Assembly (NCBI RefSeq): GCF_002920895.1
Contig: NZ_PQVG01000001.1
Location: 124,001 to 188,000, forward strand
DNA length: 64,000 bases
Direction: 5' to 3'
Source: Flavobacterium alvei
GTDB lineage: Bacteria; Bacteroidota; Bacteroidia; Flavobacteriales; Flavobacteriaceae
Made by a program: the position numbers and the translations under genes. This document shows, piece after piece, positions 18,344 to 27,597 of the stretch (position 1 is the stretch's first letter; every line of letters starts with the position of its first letter). The notes under the pieces were generated by a model. The model made no database searches, was not told where the DNA came from, and was given only the letters and a program-made list of their open reading frames with translations.

Positions 18344-18405
18344 TTTATTTGTTAATCGGTTATTTGTTTAGTCGATTGGGCGAAATAACCGATTAAACAA
18401 ATAAA
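18344..18405. repeat. self-complementary array upstream of valS
   Basis: Arms 18344-18365 and 18383-18405 are reverse complements with one extra base. The arms are built of TTATTTG and TTAATCG-like words with a 7-8 base period. The array begins 7 bases from the valS start codon, so it would fold in the valS leader. Confidence 0.65.
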
Positions 18406-18538
18406 CCTCTATTTTGGTCTGATTTTTGTAATTTAAATTGAGGACAAAAGTAAATAATAAAGTACAGTATAAAAAGCGAAATAAATAATTGTACTCTTAA
18501 TTAAAAAAAAGTATTTTTACTAAACCAAATCTAAAAAA

Positions 18539-18934
18539 ATGAAGATGAAAAATATAGCCACACTAATAGCAATTGTAGTAATAAGCAGTTTTGGTTTTGC
18601 TCAGAATGGTGCAAAAATCCAATTCAAAACCACGGACAACACAATAGATTACGGAACTATCTCGAAAAAAAATGATACAGGAATTCGATCTATAGAATTC
18701 ACTAATACCGGTGATGCACCATTGATTATTTCGAATGTTCTCTCCACTTCTGGTTTTACTATTTCATCAAAACCAGCAGCTTCTATTGCTCCAGGAAAAA
18801 CTGGTAAATTTGAAATTAAATACAATATGGTTTCAGGTCCTATTAGAAAAACCATTACTGTTGAATCGAATGCTGTAAACTATGACAGCGGAAGAATTCC
18901 ATTGAAAATAAAAGGAGAAGTCATTGCTGATTAA
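18539..18934 (+). CDS. DUF1573 domain secreted protein
   Basis: This 131-residue protein has a signal peptide (MKMKNIATLIAIVVISSFGFAQ) followed by one DUF1573 domain, an Ig-like/ASH-type beta sandwich. Signatures are the DYGTI segment, EFTNTGDAPLIISNV, and an APGKTG turn before the C-terminal strands with ESNAV. Such proteins are exported and common in Bacteroidota, but the role is unknown. Ten bases after its stop lies a TTG in frame with the next gene, which is most likely co-transcribed. Confidence 0.88.
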   Translation: MKMKNIATLIAIVVISSFGFAQNGAKIQFKTTDNTIDYGTISKKNDTGIRSIEFTNTGDAPLIISNVLSTSGFTISSKPAASIAPGKTGKFEIKYNMVSGPIRKTITVESNAVNYDSGRIPLKIKGEVIAD

Positions 18935-18958
18935 GTAAATTAGTTGAAATTTAAAAAA

Positions 18959-19363
18959 ATGAATACGCTACAATATCTAAAAGGATTAACGCTTCTATTA
19001 CTATTAACAACAATGGTTTCTTGCACAGATACCGACGACACTAATACTTTGATAGGGACATGGAGTTGGACTGAAACTAGTGGTGGTATTGCGGGAATTC
19101 ATGTAACGCCTGCCTCGACTGGAAAAACCATCGATTTAAAATTCACAAGTAACGGCCAATATTTCTATTATACCAATGGAGTTATTTCAAGTGAAGGAAC
19201 TTATAAATTTTCAACTCAAAAAAGTATCGTTGATGGTACAACCAAAAAATCAATAGTGTTTTCAGTTGATAGGGAAATGGTAATAGCCAAAATTGATAAT
19301 GAAAATTTAGAATTAGATGACAATGTTTATGATGGTTTTGGAAGTTCTTACATTAGAAAATAA
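18959..19363 (+). CDS. small lipocalin-like lipoprotein
   Basis: This 134-residue protein has a lipoprotein signal (MNTLQYLKGLTLLLLLTTMVSC, Cys at 22). The mature part begins TDTDDTNTLIGTWSWTETSGG and continues with beta-rich sequence containing LKFTSNGQYFYY and EGTYKFS, the usual pattern of lipocalin-like domains of Bacteroidota lipoproteins. The acidic TDTDD after the Cys could act as a surface-export signal; this is inference. The ATG at 18959 is chosen over an upstream TTG at 18944 because the signal peptide then has normal length. Confidence 0.75.
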   Translation: MNTLQYLKGLTLLLLLTTMVSCTDTDDTNTLIGTWSWTETSGGIAGIHVTPASTGKTIDLKFTSNGQYFYYTNGVISSEGTYKFSTQKSIVDGTTKKSIVFSVDREMVIAKIDNENLELDDNVYDGFGSSYIRK

Positions 19364-19375
19364 AACTAGTTAACA

Positions 19376-19407
19376 AAACGCTTCTAAGAATAATCTAAGA
19401 AGCGTTT
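19376..19407. terminator. bidirectional terminator
   Basis: The stem AAACGCTTCT / AGAAGCGTTT lies between two convergent genes, with T and A tracts on both sides. Confidence 0.88.
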
Positions 19408-19410
19408 CTT

Positions 19411-20739
19411 TTATAAAGTATTTAGCAATTGAAATTTAAACTTTAGAATTTGATTTTCCCTTTCCACTTCAAAATGTATCCAGTTTTCTTCATCCGATTT
19501 CAACAACGAATTAATTTTTTCTAAAGAAAAATCATAGCCTTTCTTTTGATTTATACTAACAATTACATCTCCTTTTTTTAGTCCTGCCAAGTCTGCTGGT
19601 GAATTTTTCCGAACATGTACAATGATATAAATGGGTTTTAAAACTGTTTTATATTTAAAATCGCTGAAAATAGTATTGCTTTTTGCAGCAGATTCACTTC
19701 CTGCAAAAGTAACCGATTCTTGACTTACCGTTTCTTTAACCCATTGTACACCATAATGTTGCACTTCTATTCCACTTTTATTATAATTGAAAGGTAAATT
19801 ATAATTTCTATTTTTCTTTAGAAACATCTTTTGATTGTGATAATCAAAAATCAAATTGAATCTTTTTAAAATTTCTGCTCCGATTGAACCCGCTCGATTC
19901 TTTACCATTCTCACATTTTTAATCGAAGACGAATCTGGAAAAGCTACTATTGGAGAATTAAATTCAAATTTTGAAAAAGTAAATTTCTTAATCTGGGCTC
20001 TTTTTCCTTCAACGTCACCACTAAAACCTTTACCTAAATAATCCTCGAAATTTTTTTGAGGAATAAATATCCCCTTTTCTTTATTTTCGAAAAGCCAAAT
20101 TGCGTCACTATTGCCAATATCAACTAATAATTTTGCAGGAATTTCTACAGATTTTATTACTACACTACTCTGAATATAAGGTTTATTTCTTTCAATAGTT
20201 ATCGGGAGCGTTTCAAACTTTTTTTGAATACGTTTTCTGCTTTTATCATTGTCTTTATATACAATAATTTTTCTTTTCGCATAGTTAATTTCAACTAAAT
20301 TTGATTTTAAAAAGTTATAACCAATAATACCATTTACGGGAATCCCAACATGAGAAGATAAGTTAAAACTTTGATCTAAAACAATGTAAAACAAATGATT
20401 GGCAGATTTCAATCCTTTAATTTCTAAAATATTATTGGTGGATTTTAAACCTTCGATAGACGTTTCACTACCCAAACCTCTCAATGTAATCTTTTCAATA
20501 TTATAAAAATTCACCTCTTTCCTATCTTCCATACCAAATAAAATGGTCTCTTCAACGCCTGAATCTAAGAGAAAGTTCAGTTCAACACCATTAACATTTA
20601 TTGGAATAAAAATTAAGTTATTGATGGTTTTAAAAGGAATAACAGCTTTATCGACTCCTTTTTCAAATTGAAAGTCGTTCTGCCCAAAAACAGACAAAGA
20701 ATTAATTATAAAAAGACATAAAATGATTATTCTCCTCAT
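19411..20739 (-). CDS. retropepsin-like aspartyl protease with PDZ domain
   Basis: This 442-residue exported protein has a signal peptide (MRRIIILCLFIINSLSVFGQ). It carries two retropepsin-like halves, the first with the active-site triad D59-S-G (NFLLDSGVEET), the second with LVDIGNSDAIW at about residue 205. DSG and DIG replace the usual DTG, so activity needs testing. A C-terminal PDZ domain (about 345-430) contains NSPADLAGLKKGDVIVSIN. Such aspartyl/PDZ proteins are periplasmic or surface proteases with unknown substrates. It is divergent from the aminotransferase at 20863. Confidence 0.85.
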   Translation of the reverse strand: MRRIIILCLFIINSLSVFGQNDFQFEKGVDKAVIPFKTINNLIFIPINVNGVELNFLLDSGVEETILFGMEDRKEVNFYNIEKITLRGLGSETSIEGLKSTNNILEIKGLKSANHLFYIVLDQSFNLSSHVGIPVNGIIGYNFLKSNLVEINYAKRKIIVYKDNDKSRKRIQKKFETLPITIERNKPYIQSSVVIKSVEIPAKLLVDIGNSDAIWLFENKEKGIFIPQKNFEDYLGKGFSGDVEGKRAQIKKFTFSKFEFNSPIVAFPDSSSIKNVRMVKNRAGSIGAEILKRFNLIFDYHNQKMFLKKNRNYNLPFNYNKSGIEVQHYGVQWVKETVSQESVTFAGSESAAKSNTIFSDFKYKTVLKPIYIIVHVRKNSPADLAGLKKGDVIVSINQKKGYDFSLEKINSLLKSDEENWIHFEVERENQILKFKFQLLNTL

Positions 20740-20862
20740 TCTAATTATTTTTATAAAGTTAGTGAAATCTTGAATAACAATGCCTTTTTATTAACAAATA
20801 AACAGAATTGAAGTAATTTATTTCGAAAAAAAAATCGCATTTTTGCACCAAATTTTTTAAAC

Positions 20863-22059
20863 ATGCCAAGTATTTCAATCAGAGGTCGAAAAATGCCCGA
20901 ATCGCCAATTCGAAAGTTAGCTCCGTATGCAGATATGGCCAAAGCAAATGGTCAAAAAGTGTATCATTTAAACATTGGACAACCCGATATAAAAAGCCCA
21001 GAAATAGCCATCGAAGCCATAAAAAACATTGATTTAGACATCATAGAATATGGCCCGTCAGCAGGTTATGAAAGCTACCGTAGAAAACTAGCCTCCTTTT
21101 ACACCAAACAAGGTGTAGAAGTCTCGTTTGAAGATATAATGATCACCACAGGAGGCTCTGAAGCCTTGTTGTTTGCCCTTGGAAGTATTATGGATCCGGA
21201 AGACGAAGTCATCATTCCAGAACCTTTTTATGCTAATTATAGTGCTTTTTCAGCAGAATCTAGTGCTAGAGTTGTACCTGTAATTTCGAATATCGAAAGC
21301 GGTTTTACGCTTCCTACTATTGAAGAATTTGAAAAAGCAATTACTCCAAAATCCAAAGCGATTTTAATCTGTAATCCAAATAATCCAACTGGCTATTTGT
21401 ATTCAGAATCAGAAATAAATCAATTGGGAGAATTAGTTAAAAAACACGATTTATTTCTAATTGCAGACGAAGTATATCGTGAATTTATATACGACGATAG
21501 AGACAAACATTATTCTGTAATGAATCTAAAAGGGATTGAACAAAACGTCATTATGATTGATTCCGTTTCCAAAAGATACAGTATGTGTGGTGCTCGAATT
21601 GGCTGTATGATAACCAAAAACAGAGAAGTTATTGGTGCTTCAATGAAGTTTGCTCAAGCGCGTTTATGCCCGCCAACGATTGAACAAATCGCTTGCGAAG
21701 CTGCCATAGACACTCCACAAAGTTATTTTGACGAAGTAATTTCGGAATATAAAGATAGAAGAAATGCTCTAATATCTGAATTAAATAAAATAGAAGGTGT
21801 AGTGGTGACCACCCCAAAAGCAGCGTTTTATTGCATTGCTCAACTCCCTGTTGACAACACCGACGATTTTGCTCAGTGGTTGCTTGAAAGCTACAATCTA
21901 AATGGCGAAACTGTAATGGTTGCGCCCGCCGCAGGATTTTATTCGACTCCGGGTGTAGGTTTGAATCAAGTTCGAATCGCTTATGTATTGAAAAAAGAAG
22001 ATCTAATTCGAGCAGTTCAAATCTTGAAAGAAGCGATTCAAGTTTACAATTCGAAATAG
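20863..22059 (+). CDS. class I/II pyridoxal-phosphate aminotransferase
   Basis: This 398-residue cytosolic fold-type I transaminase contains YHLNIGQPD, the TTGGSEAL cofactor loop, CNPNNPTGYLYS, the ADEVYREFIYDD segment, and the Schiff-base Lys237 in DSVSKRYSMCGARIG. The overall signature is that of AspC-like aromatic/aspartate aminotransferases. The specific amino donor cannot be decided from sequence. Length is normal and it appears to be transcribed on its own. Confidence 0.9.
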   Translation: MPSISIRGRKMPESPIRKLAPYADMAKANGQKVYHLNIGQPDIKSPEIAIEAIKNIDLDIIEYGPSAGYESYRRKLASFYTKQGVEVSFEDIMITTGGSEALLFALGSIMDPEDEVIIPEPFYANYSAFSAESSARVVPVISNIESGFTLPTIEEFEKAITPKSKAILICNPNNPTGYLYSESEINQLGELVKKHDLFLIADEVYREFIYDDRDKHYSVMNLKGIEQNVIMIDSVSKRYSMCGARIGCMITKNREVIGASMKFAQARLCPPTIEQIACEAAIDTPQSYFDEVISEYKDRRNALISELNKIEGVVVTTPKAAFYCIAQLPVDNTDDFAQWLLESYNLNGETVMVAPAAGFYSTPGVGLNQVRIAYVLKKEDLIRAVQILKEAIQVYNSK

Positions 22060-22111
22060 AAAAATTACATTATTTTTCTTTCAATTAGATTCCATTTAAC
22101 CAAAATTAATT

Positions 22112-22204
22112 ATGAAAAGCTTTAGAAATTCTTTAGCTTTAATTAATTATCTTTACCCACTAATTTATTTCACAATACTAATTGTAACTTTTAATGATAA
22201 ATAA
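22112..22204 (+). CDS. possible 30-residue leader or membrane peptide
   Basis: A small frame MKSFRNSLALINYLYPLIYF and ten further residues ends at TAA 22202-22204 and overlaps the folE start by 11 bases in another frame. The peptide is hydrophobic and could be a single-pass micropeptide or a translation-coupling leader for folE. Only the frame, start and hydrophobic content support it. Confidence 0.3.
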   Translation: MKSFRNSLALINYLYPLIYFTILIVTFNDK

Positions 22205-22865
22205 CGAAGAATTTCAGGACGAAATAGGAAACAATCATATAGGTTCATCAGCAACAAACCCAGTGAGAAAAGATGCTTTTGACGTTTCTGACGATGAAAA
22301 AATCGAAAGAATTAAAAAAGACGTCGAAAATATGCTGTTAACACTTGGAATGGATATGACGGACGACAGCTTGAAAGGAACTCCCAATCGAGTAGCAAAA
22401 ATGTTTGTGAAAGAAATTTTTGGTGGACTAAATCCAAGCAAAAAACCAAGTGCCTCTACTTTTGAAAATAGTTACAAATACGGAGAAATGCTTGTCGAAA
22501 AAAACATTACCGTTTACTCCACTTGCGAGCACCATTTATTGCCTATTATTGGAAGAGCTCACGTTGCTTACATTTCGAATGGTAGAGTTATTGGACTTTC
22601 TAAAATCAATCGAATAGTTGAATTTTATGCTAAAAGGCCTCAGGTTCAAGAACGTTTAACGATGCAAATTGTTCAAGAACTTCAAAATGCACTTGGAACA
22701 GAAGACGTGGCTTGCATTATTGATGCTAAACATCTTTGCGTCAATTCAAGAGGAATTAAAGACATCGAAAGCAGCACCGTAACCTCAGAATTTGGAGGGA
22801 AATTCAAAAATGAACAAACCCGCAGAGAATTATTGGAATATATTAAGTTAGAAACGAAATTTTAA
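22194..22865 (+). CDS. folE: GTP cyclohydrolase I
   Basis: Converts GTP to 7,8-dihydroneopterin triphosphate, the first step of folate or pterin synthesis. The 223-residue protein has zinc ligands Cys111 and His114 (TCEHHLLP), Cys182 (AKHLCVNSRG) and the GLSKINRIVEFYAKRPQVQERLT core. An N-terminal extension of about 40 acidic residues precedes the folded domain, as in other Bacteroidota. The cysS start lies about 100 bases downstream on the same strand, so co-transcription is possible. Confidence 0.96.
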   Translation: MINNEEFQDEIGNNHIGSSATNPVRKDAFDVSDDEKIERIKKDVENMLLTLGMDMTDDSLKGTPNRVAKMFVKEIFGGLNPSKKPSASTFENSYKYGEMLVEKNITVYSTCEHHLLPIIGRAHVAYISNGRVIGLSKINRIVEFYAKRPQVQERLTMQIVQELQNALGTEDVACIIDAKHLCVNSRGIKDIESSTVTSEFGGKFKNEQTRRELLEYIKLETKF

Positions 22866-22962
22866 AAAACCTTAGAAAACAGAGAAAAGAATAAAGACTG
22901 TGGCATACAAAAAACCTTTGCTAATCACAACTTTAAAGCCTTTTAACTTCAAAAAAACTACA

Positions 22963-24447
22963 ATGCCATTATATAAATCCCAAACCTTAAAAATATACAA
23001 TACTCTTTCTGGAGAAAAAGAAGTTTTCAAGCCCATTCACGAAGGAAATATCGGAATGTATGTTTGTGGACCAACGGTTTACAGTAATGTTCATCTTGGA
23101 AACGTGAGAACGTTTATGTCTTTTGATGTAATTTTTAGGTATTTTTTACATTTGGGATACAAAACACGTTATGTTAGAAACATTACCGATGCAGGCCATT
23201 TAACCGATGATGGAACAGTAGAAAACGATCGTTTTGTAAAACAATCTCGACTAGAAAAATTAGAACCTATGGAGGTGGTTCAAAAATATACAGTCGATTT
23301 TCATCAGGTTCTAGAAAAATTTAATTTTTTAGCACCAACAATTGAGCCTACTGCAACAGGTCATATTATTGAACAAATAGAACTCATTCAAAAATTGATA
23401 GAAGATGGTTTTGCATACGTAACTCAGGGTTCTGTCTATTTTGATGTTTACGAATACAACAAAAAAGGCTTGAATTACGGCGAATTGAGTAATCGAAATA
23501 TTGATGAATTGTTTGCCAACACCAGAGATTTAGACGGTCAAAACGAAAAGAAAAACCCTCAAGATTTTGCTTTGTGGAAAAATGCTTCACCAGCACATAT
23601 TATGCGTTGGAATTCCCCTTGGGGAGAAGGTTTTCCTGGTTGGCATCTGGAATGTACTGCTATGAGCACCAAATATTTGGGAGAACATTTTGACATTCAT
23701 GGAGGCGGAATGGATTTAAAATTTCCGCATCACGAATGCGAAGTGGCTCAAGGAAAAGCCTGCAACGGAACAACTCCAGTAAACGTTTGGATGCACACCA
23801 ATATGCTTACAATGAATGGTTTGCGAATGAGCAAATCGACTGGAAATTATATTTTGCCAATGGAATTGCTTTCGGGAGAAAACACTTTTTTTGAAAAGAA
23901 ATTTCAACCCAATGTCGTTCGTTTTTGTTTTTTACAAGCACATTACCGAAGTGTTTTAGATATTTCAAACGAGGCTATGTTAGCCAGCGAAAAAGGATTA
24001 AATCGACTACTTGAAGGTGTAAAATTGGTCAAAAACATTCAACCAAGCACAACTTCTTCTTTTTCAGTAACGAATTGGATTCAGAGTTGTTATGACGCTA
24101 TGAATGATGATTTTAACACCCCAATTCTAATAGCCAATCTATTTGAAGGAGTTCGTTTCATCAATTTATTAAACGATAATTCTGCTACTCTTTCTGCCGA
24201 AGATTTAAAATTATTCAGCCATTCAATAAGTACTTTCATCTTTGATGTTTTGGGACTTAAAGATGAAAAAGCAGTCGAAAATAATAACGAAAAACTAGAA
24301 GGTGTAGTTAATATGCTAATAGGAATGCGAAATGAGGCTAGAGCCAATAAAGACTTTGCAATGTCCGATCAAATACGAAATCAATTGCTTGTTTTAGGCA
24401 TTCAGTTGAAAGATGGAAAAGAGGGAACATCTTTTAGTATTCAGTAA
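22963..24447 (+). CDS. cysS: cysteine--tRNA ligase
   Basis: A class I synthetase. The 494-residue protein contains the HIGH-type motif HLGN in [15 protein letters not shown], zinc ligands in VCGPT, ECTAMS and [14 protein letters not shown], and KMSKS as RMSKSTGNY. An extension to 22900 starting MAYKK is open, but family members start with a short segment before KIYNTLSG, so [13 protein letters not shown] (22963) is chosen. The stop is followed after 3 bases by a degenerate 7-base-period array. Confidence 0.96.
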   Translation: MPLYKSQTLKIYNTLSGEKEVFKPIHEGNIGMYVCGPTVYSNVHLGNVRTFMSFDVIFRYFLHLGYKTRYVRNITDAGHLTDDGTVENDRFVKQSRLEKLEPMEVVQKYTVDFHQVLEKFNFLAPTIEPTATGHIIEQIELIQKLIEDGFAYVTQGSVYFDVYEYNKKGLNYGELSNRNIDELFANTRDLDGQNEKKNPQDFALWKNASPAHIMRWNSPWGEGFPGWHLECTAMSTKYLGEHFDIHGGGMDLKFPHHECEVAQGKACNGTTPVNVWMHTNMLTMNGLRMSKSTGNYILPMELLSGENTFFEKKFQPNVVRFCFLQAHYRSVLDISNEAMLASEKGLNRLLEGVKLVKNIQPSTTSSFSVTNWIQSCYDAMNDDFNTPILIANLFEGVRFINLLNDNSATLSAEDLKLFSHSISTFIFDVLGLKDEKAVENNNEKLEGVVNMLIGMRNEARANKDFAMSDQIRNQLLVLGIQLKDGKEGTSFSIQ

Positions 24448-24450
24448 TTG

Positions 24451-24499
24451 GATTACAGAAGTTAAAAGGCAGAGTTAAGAAAGTAGATTACAGATTTTG
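24451..24499. repeat. degenerate heptamer array (GATTACA type)
   Basis: Seven 7-base units: GATTACA, GAAGTTA, AAAGGCA, GAGTTAA, GAAAGTA, GATTACA, GATTTTG. The array begins 3 bases after the cysS stop and ends 18 bases before the yidD start. The period is readable from recurring GA starts, but individual units differ, so this is weaker than the other arrays. Confidence 0.5.
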
Positions 24500-24517
24500 A
24501 CGTTTATAATTTATCAA

Positions 24518-24766
24518 ATGTTTCAAAAGATACTAATTTATCCATTTGTATTGCTCGTTCGGTTTTATCAAGGAGCGATTTCTCCATTTACGCCATCAGC
24601 TTGTCGATTTGAGCCTACTTGTTCGAGTTATATGATACAAGCTTTGCAAAAACACGGTTTATTTTATGGTGGATTTTTAGGAGTAAAAAGAATCTTAAGT
24701 TGTCACCCTTGGGGCAAAACGGGTTATGATCCTGTTCCTGAAAAAAAATGTTCGCACAAACATTAA
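24518..24766 (+). CDS. yidD: membrane protein insertion efficiency factor YidD
   Basis: This 82-residue protein has the family signature [29 protein letters not shown], then [14 protein letters not shown] and DPVPEK. YidD works with YidC at the inner membrane and binds the membrane by an amphipathic helix. The ATG at 24518 ([10 protein letters not shown]) is used; an earlier start at 24497 lacks family support. It lies between cysS and lgt on the same strand. Confidence 0.95.
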   Translation: MFQKILIYPFVLLVRFYQGAISPFTPSACRFEPTCSSYMIQALQKHGLFYGGFLGVKRILSCHPWGKTGYDPVPEKKCSHKH

Positions 24767-24832
24767 CTTTTTATAAAGACATACTATCCTATAAATATAA
24801 ATTTTTAAATTAAATAAAAACATTTTTCCCTT

Positions 24833-25789
24833 ATGGCACACGTATTAAACATAGTTTGGAATCCTTCAGAAGGAATTGATTTAGGTTTTTTTGTCATTCG
24901 GTTTTATAGCCTAATGTTTGTAGTTGCTTTTGGATTGGGTTGGTTCATCATGAAAAAAATATTCGACCGTGAAAACGAATCGATAGACAAATTAGATTCT
25001 TTATTTATTTGGATCGTTTTAGCCACCTTAATTGGAGCCCGTTTAGGCCATGTTTTCTTCTATGATTGGGAGAATTATTACCGCAATCACTTATGGGAAA
25101 TATTACTTCCAATTAGAGAAAACCCAGAAGGAACACTTTTTCACTTTATACATGGCTGGGAATTTACAGGTTATACAGGATTAGCCAGTCATGGAGCAGC
25201 AATATCCATAATAATAGCAATGTACTTTTACAGCAAAAATATATTGAAAAGGCCTCAAATATGGATTTTAGATCGTGTTGCTATTGCGGCTGCTTGTGGT
25301 GGAATTTTTGTTAGATTAGGGAATTTTTTTAATTCAGAAATTGTTGGAAATGCAACCACTTCACCTTTTGGAGTTCAATTTGTTCGAGATCAATTTAGCC
25401 CAAGAGAAGCTATGAATGCAACACAAATAGCTTCACCAAAAGAGGCTTATAATGCTATTGCTACTAACCCGCAATTTTCGGATTTACTGCTACAAGTTCC
25501 TGCGAAACATCCTGCCCAATTATACGAAGCATTTTGCTATATTTTTGTTTTTGCAGCATTGTATTTCTTGTATTGGAAAACAGATGCAAGAGAAAAATCA
25601 GGTTATTTATTTGGACTTTACTTAGTACTTATTTGGTCTGTTCGTTTCGTGGTCGAATATGTAAAAGAAAGCCAAGGTGGATTTGAAAGCGCTTTGGGAT
25701 TATTTTCAACTGGACAATGGCTAAGTATTCCGTTTATTTTAATCGGATTGTATTTGGTTTTTACCGCTGAAAAACCTGTTCATATATAA
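24833..25789 (+). CDS. lgt: prolipoprotein diacylglyceryl transferase
   Basis: Transfers diacylglycerol from phosphatidylglycerol to the lipobox Cys in the inner membrane, so it acts on lipoproteins such as those at 8570, 18959 and 35416. The 318-residue protein has about seven helices, the GARLGHVFFYDW motif, the SHGA segment with the catalytic-region His near residue 122, the RLGNFFNSEIVG core and HPAQLYEAF. It is slightly longer than the E. coli enzyme because of an insertion around residues 190-220 (QFSPREAMN...). It appears complete and ends just before a terminator. Confidence 0.95.
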   Translation: MAHVLNIVWNPSEGIDLGFFVIRFYSLMFVVAFGLGWFIMKKIFDRENESIDKLDSLFIWIVLATLIGARLGHVFFYDWENYYRNHLWEILLPIRENPEGTLFHFIHGWEFTGYTGLASHGAAISIIIAMYFYSKNILKRPQIWILDRVAIAAACGGIFVRLGNFFNSEIVGNATTSPFGVQFVRDQFSPREAMNATQIASPKEAYNAIATNPQFSDLLLQVPAKHPAQLYEAFCYIFVFAALYFLYWKTDAREKSGYLFGLYLVLIWSVRFVVEYVKESQGGFESALGLFSTGQWLSIPFILIGLYLVFTAEKPVHI

Positions 25790-25820
25790 TAGAATTTTAT
25801 ATGTTTCTTACTAAAACAGA

Positions 25821-25845
25821 AGCCTCACAAAATTGTGAGGCTTTT
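25821..25845. terminator. bidirectional terminator
   Basis: AGCCTCACAA / TTGTGAGGCT stem between convergent lgt and the T9SS-type protein, with T and A tracts. Confidence 0.9.
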
Positions 25846-25850
25846 ATATT

Positions 25851-27395
25851 TTATCTCTTTAAAGAAAAATGAGACTTGAATTTTTTGATACTATTATTTT
25901 CAGAATATTCAACTGTAAACCAATAATCGTCTGCGGGCATAGGCTGACCAATATAAGTACCATCCCAACCAGCGCCTTTTGGACTGATATCTTTCAATAA
26001 TTTTCCATATCGATCAAATATATAAATCCTAGAATTTGAAGATAAATCACTCAACCCATTAATATTCCAAGTGTCGTTATAAGTATCGCCATTGGGTGTA
26101 AAATATTTAGGATAACCAATAATCAAGACATTGTTATTAGTTAATTGACTGCAACCATTGACATCTTTGACAGTAATGGAATGAGACCCAGAAGCCACAT
26201 TTTCAAATACAGTACTGGTTTGATATGGACCTGAATCCATTTGGTATAAATAATTGATACCTACTGGCTCAGTAACAGTAACTATTTGAATTTTGGTAAA
26301 TGCATCGGTTGTAGTCCAGTTCAAAGCATTAATCGTATTGGAAGGATTGACGGTTACATTAATAGTTTTTACAGAGGGTGAACAAGGCTGACCTAAATCA
26401 GGAGTAAAAACGTACGAACCACTCGCCATATTATCAACTGTTGCTGGGTTCCAAGTTCCTGTAATTCCATTTGGTGACACATTGCTTAAAGAAGGGACTA
26501 CATCACCAGAACATAGAGAAAAATCACTAAAATCAGGCTCAATAGGTTCTACTGAAATACCGATAGTAGCATCCAATGCACACGGAAACAATATGGAATC
26601 TGGCGTAAAGGAATATACTATGGTACCCATTGCAGAAGTATTGATTGTAGATGGGCTCCAAGTACCAGTCATTCCATTCGTTGATGTTGTTGGCAAAACC
26701 ACAACATCATTCAAACAATAGGTAGTTGGTGTTGAATTAAAAGTTGGTGTGACTTTTTGTGCTGCTGTACAAGTAGAATTACAAGTAACTGTAATTGGTT
26801 TTACACAAGGAAGACCTAATACTGACATAATTGTAAAAGTTACTGTTGTGCCAGGACCTGGAACTGGAACATCAAAATGAGAAGGAGCAACTTGAAATCC
26901 ATATACTAAAGGACCACCTGCTACTGAATAGGAATAATTATACCCTAAATAACCTGTAACATTGTTCCAATCAAAAGCTACAGAAGTAGGTGTTGTATTT
27001 GCAGCATCGCAAAATAAAGTTAGTACTCCAGCCGTATCAGCAACTACATTAACCACTATTGGAGTTCGAGGCGTACTTTCTATACCTCCAACTGTTTCAG
27101 TTACATAATAGGTTGTTGATCCAACTGAAGTCGTTATAGGTGTTGGTGCTGCTGCCAATGCTGTCCCTCCTGTTGATGCAGCATACCAAGTCAAAGTCCC
27201 TCCTCCTGAAGGTGTTGCTGTCAGTGGTGCTGCTACACTATTCTGACACAAATATATTGGAGAAGTAACTACAGGTGGAACTGTAGCCAGAAACTTGCTT
27301 GATGAATTATTGATACTGGTTTTAGCAAAAATTGATGCATTTGACAAAGTAGTAATCAAAAAAAAACAGAAGAACGACTTGATTATTTTTTTCAT
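25851..27395 (-). CDS. T9SS type B sorted Ig-like surface protein
   Basis: This 514-residue exported protein has an N-terminal signal of about 25 residues. Ig-like beta domains follow: one with LTWYAASTGGTAL and two similar repeats built around GTWSPSTINTSAMGT and GTWNPATVDNMASGS. The C-terminal 85 residues (about 430-514) carry YFTPNGDTYNDTWNI, IYIFDRYGKLLKDI and the GWDGTYIGQPMPADDYWF segment, which is the gliding-motility/type B sorting domain recognised by the type IX secretion system. It is probably an adhesin or scaffold on the cell surface. No catalytic domain is seen. Confidence 0.92.
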   Translation of the reverse strand: MKKIIKSFFCFFLITTLSNASIFAKTSINNSSSKFLATVPPVVTSPIYLCQNSVAAPLTATPSGGGTLTWYAASTGGTALAAAPTPITTSVGSTTYYVTETVGGIESTPRTPIVVNVVADTAGVLTLFCDAANTTPTSVAFDWNNVTGYLGYNYSYSVAGGPLVYGFQVAPSHFDVPVPGPGTTVTFTIMSVLGLPCVKPITVTCNSTCTAAQKVTPTFNSTPTTYCLNDVVVLPTTSTNGMTGTWSPSTINTSAMGTIVYSFTPDSILFPCALDATIGISVEPIEPDFSDFSLCSGDVVPSLSNVSPNGITGTWNPATVDNMASGSYVFTPDLGQPCSPSVKTINVTVNPSNTINALNWTTTDAFTKIQIVTVTEPVGINYLYQMDSGPYQTSTVFENVASGSHSITVKDVNGCSQLTNNNVLIIGYPKYFTPNGDTYNDTWNINGLSDLSSNSRIYIFDRYGKLLKDISPKGAGWDGTYIGQPMPADDYWFTVEYSENNSIKKFKSHFSLKR

Positions 27396-27545
27396 CCTTT
27401 TTGGGTTTAAATTTGCTTTAAATTTGGGGAAACTATAGCAATATGGTGTAAATATATAAAATTTGATTCTTCAATAAAATTAATCCTAATCATTTATAGT
27501 CAACAAGTACAAAAGCATAACAAAAACAGAATGCAATATGACAAA

Positions 27546-27574
27546 AAAAAGACCCGAATAAATTCGAGTCTTTT
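27546..27574 (-). terminator. secDF terminator
   Basis: AAAAGACCCGAATAAATTCGAGTCTTTT-type hairpin lies 24 bases downstream of the secDF stop, with a T tract on the transcribed side. Confidence 0.85.
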
Positions 27575-27597
27575 CTATTATTTTAGAATTATACTAC

